A stretch of DNA of 64,000 nucleotides from Streptomyces sp. NBC_00285 (lineage in GTDB: Bacteria > Actinomycetota > Actinomycetes > Streptomycetales > Streptomycetaceae). Within the stretch, counting starts at the first letter, position 1; the number at the start of each line of letters is the position of its first letter. Of the stretch, positions 8,131 through 16,810 are shown in pieces. Location: the NCBI RefSeq assembly GCF_036174265.1, contig NZ_CP108055.1, forward strand, positions 5,084,001 through 5,148,000. Direction: 5' to 3'. Both the position numbers and the translations under genes were made by a program. Under the pieces are notes generated by a model that had not been told where the DNA came from, ran no database searches, and worked only from the letters and a program-made list of their open reading frames with translations.

Positions 8131-8163
8131 CTCAGGGAGCACTCAGGGAGCTCTCATGGTCGC
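8131..8163 (+). promoter_or_regulatory. three 11-bp direct repeats upstream of the HtrA-like protease
   Basis: CTCAGGGAGCA (8131-8141), CTCAGGGAGCT (8142-8152) and the weaker CTCATGGTCGC (8153-8163) are in exact 11-bp register, ending 17 nt before the protease ATG. Head-to-tail repeats at one-turn spacing are how OmpR-type regulators bind, and such a regulator is encoded downstream at 9715. Control of this protease by that regulator is an inference. Confidence 0.6.
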
Positions 8164-8180
8164 GGGACAAGCTTCTTGTC

Positions 8181-9401
8181 ATGACCGAGAGCTTCCGCCG
8201 CGACGGCGAGTACGAGCAGTACGAGAACCCCCTCCAGGGCGCCCAGCAGCACGCTTCGTCGCCCGTGAACCCCGAGTGGCCGCCCCCGCCGGGCCGGCCG
8301 CCCGTGCAGTCGGCGCAGCCGGCGGCCCCGGTCGAGCCGGTCGCCGTGGAGCCGGGTACGACGGTGTGGCCGTCGCAGCCCGCCGCGCCCTCCCCGGCCC
8401 CGGCCCCGCAGGGCGCGTACGGCGGCTCGTACGCCGGCTCCTACGGCGGTGACGGCAACGGCGGCGGTACGGCGCTCTTCACCGAGCCCCCGGCGGAGCC
8501 CGCGGCGCCCGCGCCGAAGAAGCGCGCCCGCGGTCCCCTCGCCCTTCTCGCCGCCGTCGCGATCGTCGCTGCGGCCATAGGCGGCGGCACCGCGTACGGC
8601 ATCCAGGAGCTGACCGGCAACGACACGGTCGCCTCCAGCAGCACCAGCACCAACGTGGTGCCGTCCTCCGCCAAGGGCACGGTCTCCGGAGTCGCCAAGG
8701 CGGTCAGCCCGAGCATCGTCGAGATCAACGCCACCTCGAACTCCGGTGAGTCCACCGGCTCCGGCGTGATCATCACCAGCGACGGCGAGATCATCACCAA
8801 CAACCACGTCATCGCCGGCGCCACCTCCGTCAAGGTCAGCACCAGCAACGGCAAGACCTACACCGCCAAGGTCGTCGGCACCGACAGCAAGAAGGACCTG
8901 GCCCTCATCAAGCTGGAGAACGCCTCCGGCCTGAGCGTGGCCACCCTCGGCAACTCCGACGGCGTCCAGGTCGGCGACGAGGTCGTGGCGATCGGCTCCC
9001 CCGAGGGCCTGACCGGCACCGTCACCAGCGGCATCGTCTCCGCCCTGAACCGTGACGTGACCGTCGCGACGGAGGAGAGCCAGAGCCAGGGCCAGAGTCA
9101 GGGCCAGAGCGGCGGCAACGGCCAGTGGCCGTTCGAGTTCGGCGGCCAGCAGTTCAACGGCGACACCGGCTCGTCCACGACGACGTACAAGGCCATCCAG
9201 ACGGACGCGTCCCTCAACCCGGGCAACTCCGGCGGCGCGCTCATCGACATGAACGGCAACATCATCGGCATCAACTCCGCGATGTACTCGGCCAGTTCGG
9301 ACTCCTCGACGGCCGGCAGCGCGGGCCTCGGCTTCTCCATCCCGATCAACACCGTCAAGTCCGACCTGGCCACGCTGCGGGCCGGCGGCGCCGACAGCTG
9401 A
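8181..9401 (+). CDS. membrane-anchored HtrA/DegP-like serine protease without PDZ
   Basis: 406 residues: a Pro/Gln-rich cytosolic head (1-110), one transmembrane segment (about 118-140, LALLAAVAIVAAAIGGGTAY), and an extracellular trypsin-like domain. The triad is His209 (TNNHVIAGA), Asp239 (KDLALIKL) and Ser350 (NPGNSGGAL). The protein ends some 55 residues after the Ser, with SIPINTVKSDL and a short tail, so it lacks the PDZ domain of classical HtrA/PepD. A QSQGQSQGQS repeat inserts before the Ser. The family degrades or refolds damaged envelope proteins. The neighbouring two-component genes recall mycobacterial mprAB-pepD. The ATG at 8181 has a poor Shine-Dalgarno. Confidence 0.9.
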   Translation: MTESFRRDGEYEQYENPLQGAQQHASSPVNPEWPPPPGRPPVQSAQPAAPVEPVAVEPGTTVWPSQPAAPSPAPAPQGAYGGSYAGSYGGDGNGGGTALFTEPPAEPAAPAPKKRARGPLALLAAVAIVAAAIGGGTAYGIQELTGNDTVASSSTSTNVVPSSAKGTVSGVAKAVSPSIVEINATSNSGESTGSGVIITSDGEIITNNHVIAGATSVKVSTSNGKTYTAKVVGTDSKKDLALIKLENASGLSVATLGNSDGVQVGDEVVAIGSPEGLTGTVTSGIVSALNRDVTVATEESQSQGQSQGQSGGNGQWPFEFGGQQFNGDTGSSTTTYKAIQTDASLNPGNSGGALIDMNGNIIGINSAMYSASSDSSTAGSAGLGFSIPINTVKSDLATLRAGGADS

Positions 9402-9429
9402 CACCCCCGACCCCCGTAAGGAGTACGTC

Positions 9430-9612
9430 ATGATCAAGCAGGTTTCGCACACGGTGGCCGGCACCGACGCGGCCGGTTTCGCCCTGGCCCTTGAGGTGGC
9501 GTACGCACTGCACTCGCCGGTGACGCGGGCGCCCGAGGTGGCGTCCGTGGCGGTGGCCCGCCGCGGGGTGACCGCCGCCCGCAGCCGTCGGCGTGCCGCC
9601 GCCCGCGGCTGA
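9430..9612 (+). CDS. small hypothetical protein
   Basis: 60 residues, MIKQVSHTVAGTDAAGFALALEV at the start and an Arg/Ala-rich end (RRGVTAARSRRRAAARG). There is no recognisable domain. AAGGAG is correctly spaced ahead of the ATG, and the gene lies 28 nt after the protease stop and 102 nt before the response regulator on the same strand, so it may belong to that unit. Short and of biased composition, so it could still be spurious. Confidence 0.5.
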   Translation: MIKQVSHTVAGTDAAGFALALEVAYALHSPVTRAPEVASVAVARRGVTAARSRRRAAARG

Positions 9613-9714
9613 ACCACTCCGCCCTTCACGCACTGGCCGGGAACCGTGCGAGGCTGAAAACGCTCAGAACGTTCAGCCCCCTTTCGTCCCACCGCATCCG
9701 AGGAATCCGAAGCC

Positions 9715-10449
9715 ATGAGCCCCGCCGAAGGCGACCGTGACCCCCAGCGCATCCTGATCGTCGACGACGAGCCGGCGGTGCGCGAAGCACTCCAGCGCAG
9801 CCTCGCCTTCGAGGGCTACGACACGGAGGTCGCCGTGGACGGCGCGGACGCCCTCGACAAGGCGACCGCCTACCAGCCCGACCTGGTCGTCCTCGACATC
9901 CAGATGCCCCGCATGGACGGCCTGACCGCCGCCCGCCGCATCCGTGGCGCCGGCGACACGACCCCCATCCTGATGCTCACGGCCCGCGACACGGTCGGCG
10001 ACCGGGTCACCGGGCTCGACGCGGGCGCCGACGACTACCTGGTCAAGCCGTTCGAACTGGACGAGCTGTTCGCCCGGGTCCGGGCGCTGCTGCGGCGCAG
10101 CTCGTACGCGGCGGCTGCCGGGGCGGCGGCGGACGACGACGAGGCGCTCACCTTCGCCGACCTGCGGATGGATCTCGCGACGCGCGAGGTCACCCGGGCG
10201 GGGCGGCCGGTGGAGCTGACCCGTACCGAGTTCACGTTGCTTGAGATGTTCATGGCCCACCCGCGCCAGGTGCTGACCAGGGAGCAGATCCTGAAGGCGG
10301 TCTGGGGCTTCGACTTCGAGCCCTCGTCCAACTCGCTGGACGTCTACGTCATGTACCTGCGCCGCAAGACCGAGGCGGGCGGCGAACCGCGGCTCGTGCA
10401 CACGGTGCGGGGCGTGGGGTATGTGCTGCGCCAGGGCGGCGCGGAGTGA
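9715..10449 (+). CDS. OmpR-family response regulator (MprA-like)
   Basis: A 244-residue regulator: receiver domain (12-125) with acidic pocket VDDE, phospho-acceptor Asp61 (LVVLDIQMP), Thr and Lys ([12 protein letters not shown]), a short Ala/Asp-rich linker, and a winged-helix domain (about 150-240, [37 protein letters not shown]). It overlaps by GTGA with the downstream kinase gene, forming an operon. The context (HtrA-like protease upstream, kinase downstream) resembles mycobacterial mprA-mprB-pepD, so a role in envelope stress is likely but inferred. Shine-Dalgarno GAGGAA. Confidence 0.93.
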   Translation: MSPAEGDRDPQRILIVDDEPAVREALQRSLAFEGYDTEVAVDGADALDKATAYQPDLVVLDIQMPRMDGLTAARRIRGAGDTTPILMLTARDTVGDRVTGLDAGADDYLVKPFELDELFARVRALLRRSSYAAAAGAAADDDEALTFADLRMDLATREVTRAGRPVELTRTEFTLLEMFMAHPRQVLTREQILKAVWGFDFEPSSNSLDVYVMYLRRKTEAGGEPRLVHTVRGVGYVLRQGGAE

Positions 10450-11951
10450 AGAGGGTCGTACGGCGGTACCGGTCCCTTCCGATCCGCTCCCGGCTGGCGC
10501 TGCTCGTGGCGGCGGCGGTGGCGTTCGCGGTGGCGGCGGTGTCGGTGACGTGCTGGTTCATCGTGCAGGGGAAGCTGTACGACCAGGTCGACGGCGACCT
10601 GAGGAAGATGGCGCAGCAGCCGCAGAGCGCCAACCGGGTCGATGACCTTCTCGACAGCTGCCCCCAGACCGCGCAGACCGACCAGAGCGAACAGAGCGGC
10701 TCGGGGTTCCAGTCCGACATCAACGACCTGCGGGCTCGCAACACCTACGTCCAGCTGGTCAGGTCGGACGGCAAGGCCTGTGTCTCGGCGAACTCGGCCG
10801 GCACCGTCAAGGTCACCGGCTCCGACAAGGACGTCATAAAGACCGCGTCCGTCACCGGCGAGGGGATCATCCGCAACGGCACCGCCGGCGACGGCAACGC
10901 CGTACGCGTGATCACCCTGCCCCTGATGGTCAGCTCCGGCCCGGGCGGCCCCGTCCAGTTGTACCCCGACACCGCGATCAGCATGGCGGTCTCCCTCAAG
11001 AGCACCCAGTCCACGCTCAACGACCTCGCCCTCATCCTCCTCCTCGTCTCCGGCGTAGGAGTCCTCGGTGCAGGCGCCGCAGGCCTCTTCGTGGCCCGCG
11101 CAGGCCTCCGCCCCGTCGACAAGCTCACCGAGGCCGTCGAACAGGTGGCCCGCACCGAGGACCTGAGCATCCGCATCCCCGTCGAGGAGGACGCCGAGGA
11201 CGAGGTCGCCCGGCTGTCCCGGTCCTTCAACTCGATGACGACCTCCCTCGCCAACTCCCACGAACTCCAGCAGCAGCTCATCGCCGACGCCGGTCACGAG
11301 CTGCGCACCCCGCTGACCAGCCTGCGCACCAACGTCGAGCTCCTCACCCGCAGCGAGGAGACCGGCCGCCCCCTCCCCGAGGCCGACCGCAAGGCGCTGC
11401 TCGCCTCCGTCAAGGCGCAGATGACCGAACTGGCCTCCCTGATCGGCGACTTGCAGGAGCTCTCGCGGTCCGAGGGCCAGCGCGGTGAGCGCGTGCAGGT
11501 GGTGTCCCTGGAGGACACCGTCGAGTCGGCCCTGCGCAGGGCACGGCTGCGCGGACCGGAGCTGACCATCAACGCCTCGCTGGAGCCCTGGTACACGCGC
11601 GCCGAACCGGCCGCGTTGGAGCGTGCCGTCGTCAACATCCTCGACAACGCGGTGAAGTTCAGCCCCGAGGGCGGCGCCATCGAGGTGCAGCTCAGCGCCG
11701 GTGTGCTGACCGTCCGGGACCACGGTCCCGGCATCCCCGCCGAGGAACTCCCGCACGTCTTCGACCGCTTCTGGCGCTCCCCGTCGGCCCGCGCCCTGCC
11801 CGGCTCCGGTCTCGGCCTCTCCATCGTCGCCCGCACCGTCCAGCAGAGCGGCGGCGAGGTCACCCTCGGCCACGCCGGAGGCGGCGGCACGATCGCGACC
11901 GTACGGCTGCCGGGGGCGCCGACTCCGCCACCGGAGACGGCGACGCCGTAG
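10446..11951 (+). CDS. HAMP-containing sensor histidine kinase (MprB-like)
   Basis: A 501-residue transmembrane kinase: TM1 about 15-37, an extracellular sensor domain (about 38-190, with two Cys, DSCPQ and KACVS, that could pair), TM2 about 192-220, HAMP, a HisKA domain with the phospho-accepting His in [14 protein letters not shown], and a HATPase domain ([30 protein letters not shown]). It phosphorylates the regulator encoded immediately upstream; the genes overlap 4 bp (GTGA, 10446-10449). The disordered tail is Pro/Thr-rich. The stimulus is unknown; linkage to an HtrA-like protease suggests envelope damage. Confidence 0.93.
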   Translation: MKRVVRRYRSLPIRSRLALLVAAAVAFAVAAVSVTCWFIVQGKLYDQVDGDLRKMAQQPQSANRVDDLLDSCPQTAQTDQSEQSGSGFQSDINDLRARNTYVQLVRSDGKACVSANSAGTVKVTGSDKDVIKTASVTGEGIIRNGTAGDGNAVRVITLPLMVSSGPGGPVQLYPDTAISMAVSLKSTQSTLNDLALILLLVSGVGVLGAGAAGLFVARAGLRPVDKLTEAVEQVARTEDLSIRIPVEEDAEDEVARLSRSFNSMTTSLANSHELQQQLIADAGHELRTPLTSLRTNVELLTRSEETGRPLPEADRKALLASVKAQMTELASLIGDLQELSRSEGQRGERVQVVSLEDTVESALRRARLRGPELTINASLEPWYTRAEPAALERAVVNILDNAVKFSPEGGAIEVQLSAGVLTVRDHGPGIPAEELPHVFDRFWRSPSARALPGSGLGLSIVARTVQQSGGEVTLGHAGGGGTIATVRLPGAPTPPPETATP

Positions 11952-12108
11952 AACGGGCAAAGGACGACAACAGCCTCCCTCTTTCTGTCAATGTCCTGTC
12001 ATCCTTCACGCGATTCCGACCCTACTCGCGGGTTCTCTGCCATCTTCCAGGGCTGTCGGACAGGTGCCCCACGCAACTGTCCCCAGAACTCGGGAGTGAG
12101 CCACCCCC

Positions 12109-12966
12109 ATGCGATTCATCCGAACCACAACTCTCAAGCGAGCAGCCCTCGTTGCTGCCTCCACCGCCCTCGCGCTGGCCGGTGTGCTGGCCGGCTCCGG
12201 GACCGCGCAGGCCGCCGGTCCGGGCGGGGCGCAGAACGTCCGGGGCGTGGACCCCGGGAACACCGACGTGATGCTGGACCGGCTGTGCAGCCAGGAGACC
12301 AGCCTGACCGGCGTCTACGGCGCGTACAACGTCGACACCGGCGAGTTCAAGACCCGGGACGAGTACCTGCGGGACGTCATCGGGCTGTGGATGCCCGCCG
12401 GGCCGTGGGAGGTGTTCCGCGGCTGGTGCGGGTACGCGCAGGCCTCGACATGGTCCGTGAAGGGCGAGCCCGTCCGCACCTCCGAGTGGACCGGCAACCA
12501 CGGCACGACCGAGGACAAGGTGACCTTCGTCAGCGGCTACAGCACCAAGACGTTCGCCAAGAAGAGCGTCGGCGCCAGCATCAGCCTCTCCCTCGCCAAG
12601 AGCATCTTCTCCGGCACCGTCGGCGGCAGTGCGGGCTACGAGTGGGGCTGGGAGAAGAGCTCGTCCTTCGAGCGGCGCAGCGAGAAGTCGATACCGCCGT
12701 GCACCCAGGTGGCGACGACCTGGACACCGTACCAGCGGGTGGTCCGCGTGAACCCGGTGTTCTACGTCGAGGACTACCAGTGGAACAAGGGCGACGGCGA
12801 GTCCACCGCACACACCTGGCGGGGCCGGGACGCGAGTTGGAAGACGGTCTACTCGTACGGCTACTACATCGACGGCGTCTCCGACAAGCTCCTGCCCAAC
12901 GGCCAGCCGGACGGCCGTGAGGACAAGTGGCAGGAGAACCTCGACCCGAAGTCCTGCGCCAAGTAG
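12109..12966 (+). CDS. secreted protein with aerolysin/ETX-MTX2-like pattern
   Basis: A 285-residue exported protein: Arg/Lys start, hydrophobic core and an Ala-X-Ala cleavage site (SGTAQAAG, about residue 35). From about residue 137 the sequence alternates polar and hydrophobic residues in the order typical of aerolysin-type pore formers: VTFVSGYSTKTFAKK, SVGASISLSLAKSIFSG, a Gly/Ser/Aro-rich stretch GSAGYEWGWEKSSSFERRSE, then IPPCTQVATTW and a late strand. The N-terminal part (40-135, Cys47 and others) would be a receptor-binding or cap region. No toxin activity is shown; the fold call is by pattern and needs structure prediction. It stands alone with its own Shine-Dalgarno-poor leader. Confidence 0.6.
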   Translation: MRFIRTTTLKRAALVAASTALALAGVLAGSGTAQAAGPGGAQNVRGVDPGNTDVMLDRLCSQETSLTGVYGAYNVDTGEFKTRDEYLRDVIGLWMPAGPWEVFRGWCGYAQASTWSVKGEPVRTSEWTGNHGTTEDKVTFVSGYSTKTFAKKSVGASISLSLAKSIFSGTVGGSAGYEWGWEKSSSFERRSEKSIPPCTQVATTWTPYQRVVRVNPVFYVEDYQWNKGDGESTAHTWRGRDASWKTVYSYGYYIDGVSDKLLPNGQPDGREDKWQENLDPKSCAK

Positions 12967-13033
12967 GCGGAGTCCGCAGTGGGTTGGTGCGTGCGGCCTC
13001 GCCTCGGCGGAGCCGCCTGCACTCATGAAGGCG

Positions 13034-14053
13034 TCAGGAGATGCCCTTCGCCCCGTCGTTCACCGCCGGATCCACCCACGGCTGCCAGGCAGCGTTCTCG
13101 GCGATCGTGGCAAGTTGGGCCAGGGTCAGCGGCGGGGCGGCGAGGTCCGCCGGGCCGCGCTTGCTGTCCGTGCTGTTGGACGTGACGAGCACGATCCGGG
13201 TGCCGTCCTTGCGGAGCAGGTCGGCGGTGCGGCGGGTCAGAGCGGCGGACCTCTCCTCGTAGCTGATCAGCACGGAGCCGTCGGCGAGGTTGCGGGCGGA
13301 GCAGGAGGACAGGTTGGCCCCCGCGGTCGCCCGGTCGGCGCACGAGTAGAAGGTCTGGAGCTCCGCTTTGGTCGCCGGGCGCACCTTCTTCTCAGAACCG
13401 CCCTTGTCCGTACCGGACTTGTCCGATCCGCCGGCCTCCTTCGCGGCCGCGGACTTGTCCGGTGCCACGCTGCCGCTCTTGTCCTGCTCGGCGCCCGTGG
13501 AGTCCTGGGCCGCCGCCCGGGCCGCGTCCTTGCTCAGCGCGTCGAACGCAGTGAGCTGGAAGTTGCCCTGGAGGCTGACCGTCGTCTCCGCCTCACCGCT
13601 GTCCGTGAGCAGCCGGCCACCGGCGCTGACCGTGTCGGCGCCCACCTTGTTGTCCCACCACTGGTAACCGCTGGTCGCCGGCTTGCCCGGCAGCAGGTCC
13701 CGCAGAGTGGCCACGGTCGCCCTGCCGGTGACGGCGTCCTTGCCGTCCGGTGCCGACGTCCCGTTCGCGGCGAGCGAGAAGTCGGGGATGGTGACGGCGG
13801 CCTGGTTCTTCGTGCCGCCGGCCGAGTCGCCCGGGAGCATGCCGGTGAGAACCATCCCGCCGGTCAGCCCGGTCGCGACGGTGAACACGGCGACGCCCCA
13901 CAGGGTCTGCCTGCGCCGCTTCAGCCGTCGGCCCCGGGCGAGTCCGCCGCTCACCAGGTCCGGTGCCGGCACGTCCGCGTACACGTCCAGCATGCGTCCA
14001 AGCCGGGGCCCGAACTCCTGCTCGTCCCGCTCCATCTGGCCTGTGTGCTCCAT
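13034..14053 (-). CDS. single-pass membrane protein downstream of SigE-family sigma factor
   Basis: 339 residues: a cytosolic acidic/basic head (1-50, EFGPRLGRMLDVYADVPAPD, RRLKRRRQ), one transmembrane helix (about 52-74, TLWGVAVFTVATGLTGGMVL), and a large extracellular part that includes a Lys/Ser/Gly/Asp-rich disordered tract (about 190-235). Co-directional and 56 nt downstream of the sigma gene, so it is likely to be its regulator in the manner of anti-sigma factors, although no zinc-binding HxxxCxxC motif is present. Good Shine-Dalgarno (TGGAGAAC). Similar membrane proteins follow SigE-family sigma genes in many Streptomyces; molecular role unproven. Confidence 0.75.
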   Translation of the reverse strand: MEHTGQMERDEQEFGPRLGRMLDVYADVPAPDLVSGGLARGRRLKRRRQTLWGVAVFTVATGLTGGMVLTGMLPGDSAGGTKNQAAVTIPDFSLAANGTSAPDGKDAVTGRATVATLRDLLPGKPATSGYQWWDNKVGADTVSAGGRLLTDSGEAETTVSLQGNFQLTAFDALSKDAARAAAQDSTGAEQDKSGSVAPDKSAAAKEAGGSDKSGTDKGGSEKKVRPATKAELQTFYSCADRATAGANLSSCSARNLADGSVLISYEERSAALTRRTADLLRKDGTRIVLVTSNSTDSKRGPADLAAPPLTLAQLATIAENAAWQPWVDPAVNDGAKGIS

Positions 14054-14109
14054 GAGTTCTCCAGCCCTTCCCCACCGAAGGTGGTGCCGCGGCGATGTTG
14101 TGGTGCCTG

Positions 14110-14619
14110 TCAGCGACCGGCGAGAACGTCATGCTCGCCGCCGAGCGACGTCCGCAGACTCGTCAACGCCCGCATGCTGCGGATGCGGACGTTCCCGGCA
14201 CTCATGCCGAGTTCCTTCGCGGTCTGGGCGACACTTCGGTCCTCCCAGTAGCGCAGCACCACCACGGCCCGGTCCTGGGCCGACAACTGCGCCAGCGCCT
14301 GGGTCAGCGCCAGCCGCAGGGCCGGGTCGTGGTGGGTGGCCGACTGCTCCGGCAGCTCGCCCACGGGCTTCTCGTACGTCCGATGCAGCCGGACATGCGA
14401 GAGGTACGTGCGCATCAGGATGGTGCGCACGTAGGCGTGCGGGCTGTCGGCCTTGCGGACTCGTCTCCAGGAGACGAACACCTTGCCCAGAGTCGTCTGG
14501 ACCAGGTCCTCTGCGAGGTGCCAGTCGCCGCAGACCAGCAGTGCGGCCCGGAACAGACGAGGACTCACGGCCTGCATGAACTCCTCGATCTCCGCCGACC
14601 GTTGTGCCGATCCGGCCAT
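14110..14619 (-). CDS. SigE-family ECF RNA polymerase sigma factor
   Basis: 169 residues: sigma region 2 (about 10-80: FMQAVSPRLFRAALLVCGDW, AEDLVQTTLGKVFVSWRRV) and region 4 (about 105-160: LSAQDRAVVVLRYWEDRSVA, TAKELGMSAGNVRIRSMRAL). This is the SigE-family ECF layout of Streptomyces, which directs RNA polymerase to stress or envelope promoters. GGGAGGGG precedes the ATG. Its partner is the membrane protein 56 nt downstream. It is separated from the exporter operon upstream by a strong terminator, so it has its own promoter in the 14620-14714 gap. Confidence 0.92.
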   Translation of the reverse strand: MAGSAQRSAEIEEFMQAVSPRLFRAALLVCGDWHLAEDLVQTTLGKVFVSWRRVRKADSPHAYVRTILMRTYLSHVRLHRTYEKPVGELPEQSATHHDPALRLALTQALAQLSAQDRAVVVLRYWEDRSVAQTAKELGMSAGNVRIRSMRALTSLRTSLGGEHDVLAGR

Positions 14620-14714
14620 GTGGGTTCCCCTCCCGGTAACGCGTCTGCGCTCACATGCCCTTGACGCCTCGGGCCGTGGGTTCTGTTACGCCCGTGCCGA
14701 AGAAGAGCGGGGAC

Positions 14715-14748
14715 AAAAAAGCAGACTCCCCGAAAACGGGGAGTCTGC
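14715..14748 (-). terminator. rho-independent terminator of the first exporter operon
   Basis: GCAGACTCCCCG (14721-14732) pairs with CGGGGAGTCTGC (14737-14748) around AAAA; on the minus strand the stem is followed by TTTTTT (14720-14715). A textbook terminator 20 nt beyond the FtsX-like permease stop. Confidence 0.92.
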
Positions 14749-14768
14749 TGTGTCGTTCACGGATTCCG

Positions 14769-16049
14769 TTACCTGCGCAACGCCTCCGCGGGCTGGATCC
14801 GCGACGCCCGCCAGGCCGGGTAGAGGCCGGCGACCAGTCCCGTGACCAGCCCGATGACCGGGGCCGCAGCCACCGTCGTGGGATGCACGACGGGCGTCCA
14901 CTGCCGTGCCACGGCGACTCCCACGACGGTGAGCGTGCCGAGACTGGTGCCGATCAGTCCGCCGAGTGCGCCCAGCGAGCCGGATTCGGCGAGGAACTGG
15001 ATGGTGATGTGCCCGCCCCGGGCCCCGAGCGCCCGTCTGAGACCGATCTCCCCGGTGCGCTCCAGCACGGCGACCAGCGTGGTGTTGGCGATACCGACCG
15101 CACCGATGACCAGGCAGATCGCAGCCAGCAGCAGGAAGAGCTGCTGGAGGTCGGAGGTCACGTTGCCGCGCAGGGTCCTGGGGTCGGGCGGGGGTACTGC
15201 CTTGAAGTACTCGGGGTGGTCCGGCCGTAGCGCTGTCGGCGCCAGCTTCGCCACCTGCTGCGCCGCGCCGATCCTGGTGGTCACCAGCATCTTGGCGCCG
15301 CCGGTGGCCGGTTCGCCCCAGATCCTCTCCGCCGTCGACCGGGGGACGACGACCGACAGCAGCAGGTCGGCCTTGCGCTTGACGTCGTCGATGATCGCGA
15401 CGACGGTGAACGGCCGACCCCCGATGAACAGCGCCGGGCGCGTCTGCAGGGTGGTGATGCCCAGCCGGGCCGCCATGCCCGAGCCGATCATGACGACGGG
15501 CTGCGCGGTCTGCTCGGCGTAGGCGTCGTAGACCCGGCCCTGGACGACATGCGGTACGGCCGCCTCGATGACGCCCGGTGAGGCGGCGACGATGTTGGCG
15601 CGTTCCCCGGTGGAGTCGTCGCCGATCGGCGAGGACCTGATGGTGGCGTCGGTGCCCCGGGTGTCCACCGTCCAGTACACACCGGCGTGTTCGACTCCGG
15701 CGAGCTTCTCCATGCGCGCGTCGGCGTCCTTGGAAAAGGCCAGGGACACGAACTCGTTCTGCTCGATGCCGATGTCCTCGATGGTGACCTCGGTGGCGGT
15801 CAGCACATTGAAGCGGGAGTCGATCTGGGACGACGTGGTGGCGGTCAGACCGAGGATCGCGACGAAGGTGCCGACGCCGAGGACCGTGCCCAGCGCGGTC
15901 AGCGCGGACCGGGCCGGGCGCTGGAGCATGCCGGCGAGAGACTCGCCGAGCAGGTCCCGGGGAGTGAGGACGGAGGGTTCGACGGTGGCCGTACGGCTCC
16001 CGCGGCGAAGGGAGAACCAACCCAGCCGCCGACTCCTGCGGTGGTTCAT
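14769..16049 (-). CDS. MacB/FtsX-type ABC transporter permease (exporter 1)
   Basis: A 426-residue membrane protein with the FtsX/MacB plan: TM1 near residues 42-65 (ALTALGTVLGVGTFVAILG), a large extracytoplasmic domain (about 70-295) and three C-terminal helices (LFLLLAAICLVIGAVGIANT; GSLGALGGLIGTSLG; VIGLVTGLVAGLYPAW). It ends IQPAEALRR as MacB permeases do. With the ABC ATPase (4-bp ATGA overlap) and the HlyD-like adaptor it would form a mechanotransmission-type exporter rather than a solute importer. Cargo unknown. The same four-gene set recurs at 48786-52529. Confidence 0.92.
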   Translation of the reverse strand: MNHRRSRRLGWFSLRRGSRTATVEPSVLTPRDLLGESLAGMLQRPARSALTALGTVLGVGTFVAILGLTATTSSQIDSRFNVLTATEVTIEDIGIEQNEFVSLAFSKDADARMEKLAGVEHAGVYWTVDTRGTDATIRSSPIGDDSTGERANIVAASPGVIEAAVPHVVQGRVYDAYAEQTAQPVVMIGSGMAARLGITTLQTRPALFIGGRPFTVVAIIDDVKRKADLLLSVVVPRSTAERIWGEPATGGAKMLVTTRIGAAQQVAKLAPTALRPDHPEYFKAVPPPDPRTLRGNVTSDLQQLFLLLAAICLVIGAVGIANTTLVAVLERTGEIGLRRALGARGGHITIQFLAESGSLGALGGLIGTSLGTLTVVGVAVARQWTPVVHPTTVAAAPVIGLVTGLVAGLYPAWRASRIQPAEALRR

Positions 16050-16810
16050 ACGGCGGTCACCTGTTCGCGCAGGACCCCGTCGCGGATGGCGACCGTACGC
16101 ACTCCCCGGGAGGCGACAGCGGGGTCATGAGTGATGACCAGCACCGTCATGCCCGTGGCGTGCAACTGCTCCAGCAGGCCGAGGACGGAATCGGCGTTGC
16201 GGCTGTCGAGATTTCCGGTCGGCTCGTCGCACAGCAGCAGTGAAGGCCTCGATACCAGGGCGCGGGCGATCGCCACACGCTGGCGCTCGCCACCGGACAA
16301 CCGCGTCGGCAGTGAGTCCAGGCGGTGGCCGAGACCGACCTGCTCCAGGGCCTCCTGTGCGCGACGGCCTCGTTCGGCCCGGGGGGCGCCGTTGTAGACC
16401 ATGGCCAACTGGACGTTCTCCCGGGCACTGCGGTGCGGCAGCAGATGAAAGGACTGGAACACGAAGCCGATCCGGCGCCCGCGCAACGCCGTGCGGTCAC
16501 CGTCCTTGAGCGTCCCGGTGTCGATGCCGTCCAGGAGATACGTCCCCTCGGTCGGCGCATCCAGCAGACCGGCGATGTTCAGGAACGTCGACTTCCCCGA
16601 CCCGGAGGGCCCGATCACGGTCACGAACTCCCCCTGCTCGATGGTCAGATCGCAGGGCCTGAACGCCGGCACGGGGGGTGGGCCGGGGTAGGTGAGGCCG
16701 ACCCGGCGGAACTCGATGACGGGGGGCGGGGCGGGTACGCGGTCGGGTATCCGCAGGGCGACAGTCTCGTCGTCGCCCCGCGCCGTCCCGCGCCTGCCGT
16801 TCGTCCTCAC
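16046..16810 (-). CDS. MacB/LolD-type ABC transporter ATP-binding protein (exporter 1)
   Basis: 254 residues with Walker [11 protein letters not shown]-loop FVFQSFHLLPH, signature [15 protein letters not shown], Walker [13 protein letters not shown] and the H-loop VITHD. This is the MacB/LolD/FtsE class of ATPases that drive FtsX-type permeases. A Pro-rich extension of about 30 residues precedes the domain. GTG start at 16810 overlaps the adaptor stop by GTGA; its own stop overlaps the permease start by ATGA, so the three genes are translationally coupled. Confidence 0.94.
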   Translation of the reverse strand: MRTNGRRGTARGDDETVALRIPDRVPAPPPVIEFRRVGLTYPGPPPVPAFRPCDLTIEQGEFVTVIGPSGSGKSTFLNIAGLLDAPTEGTYLLDGIDTGTLKDGDRTALRGRRIGFVFQSFHLLPHRSARENVQLAMVYNGAPRAERGRRAQEALEQVGLGHRLDSLPTRLSGGERQRVAIARALVSRPSLLLCDEPTGNLDSRNADSVLGLLEQLHATGMTVLVITHDPAVASRGVRTVAIRDGVLREQVTAV

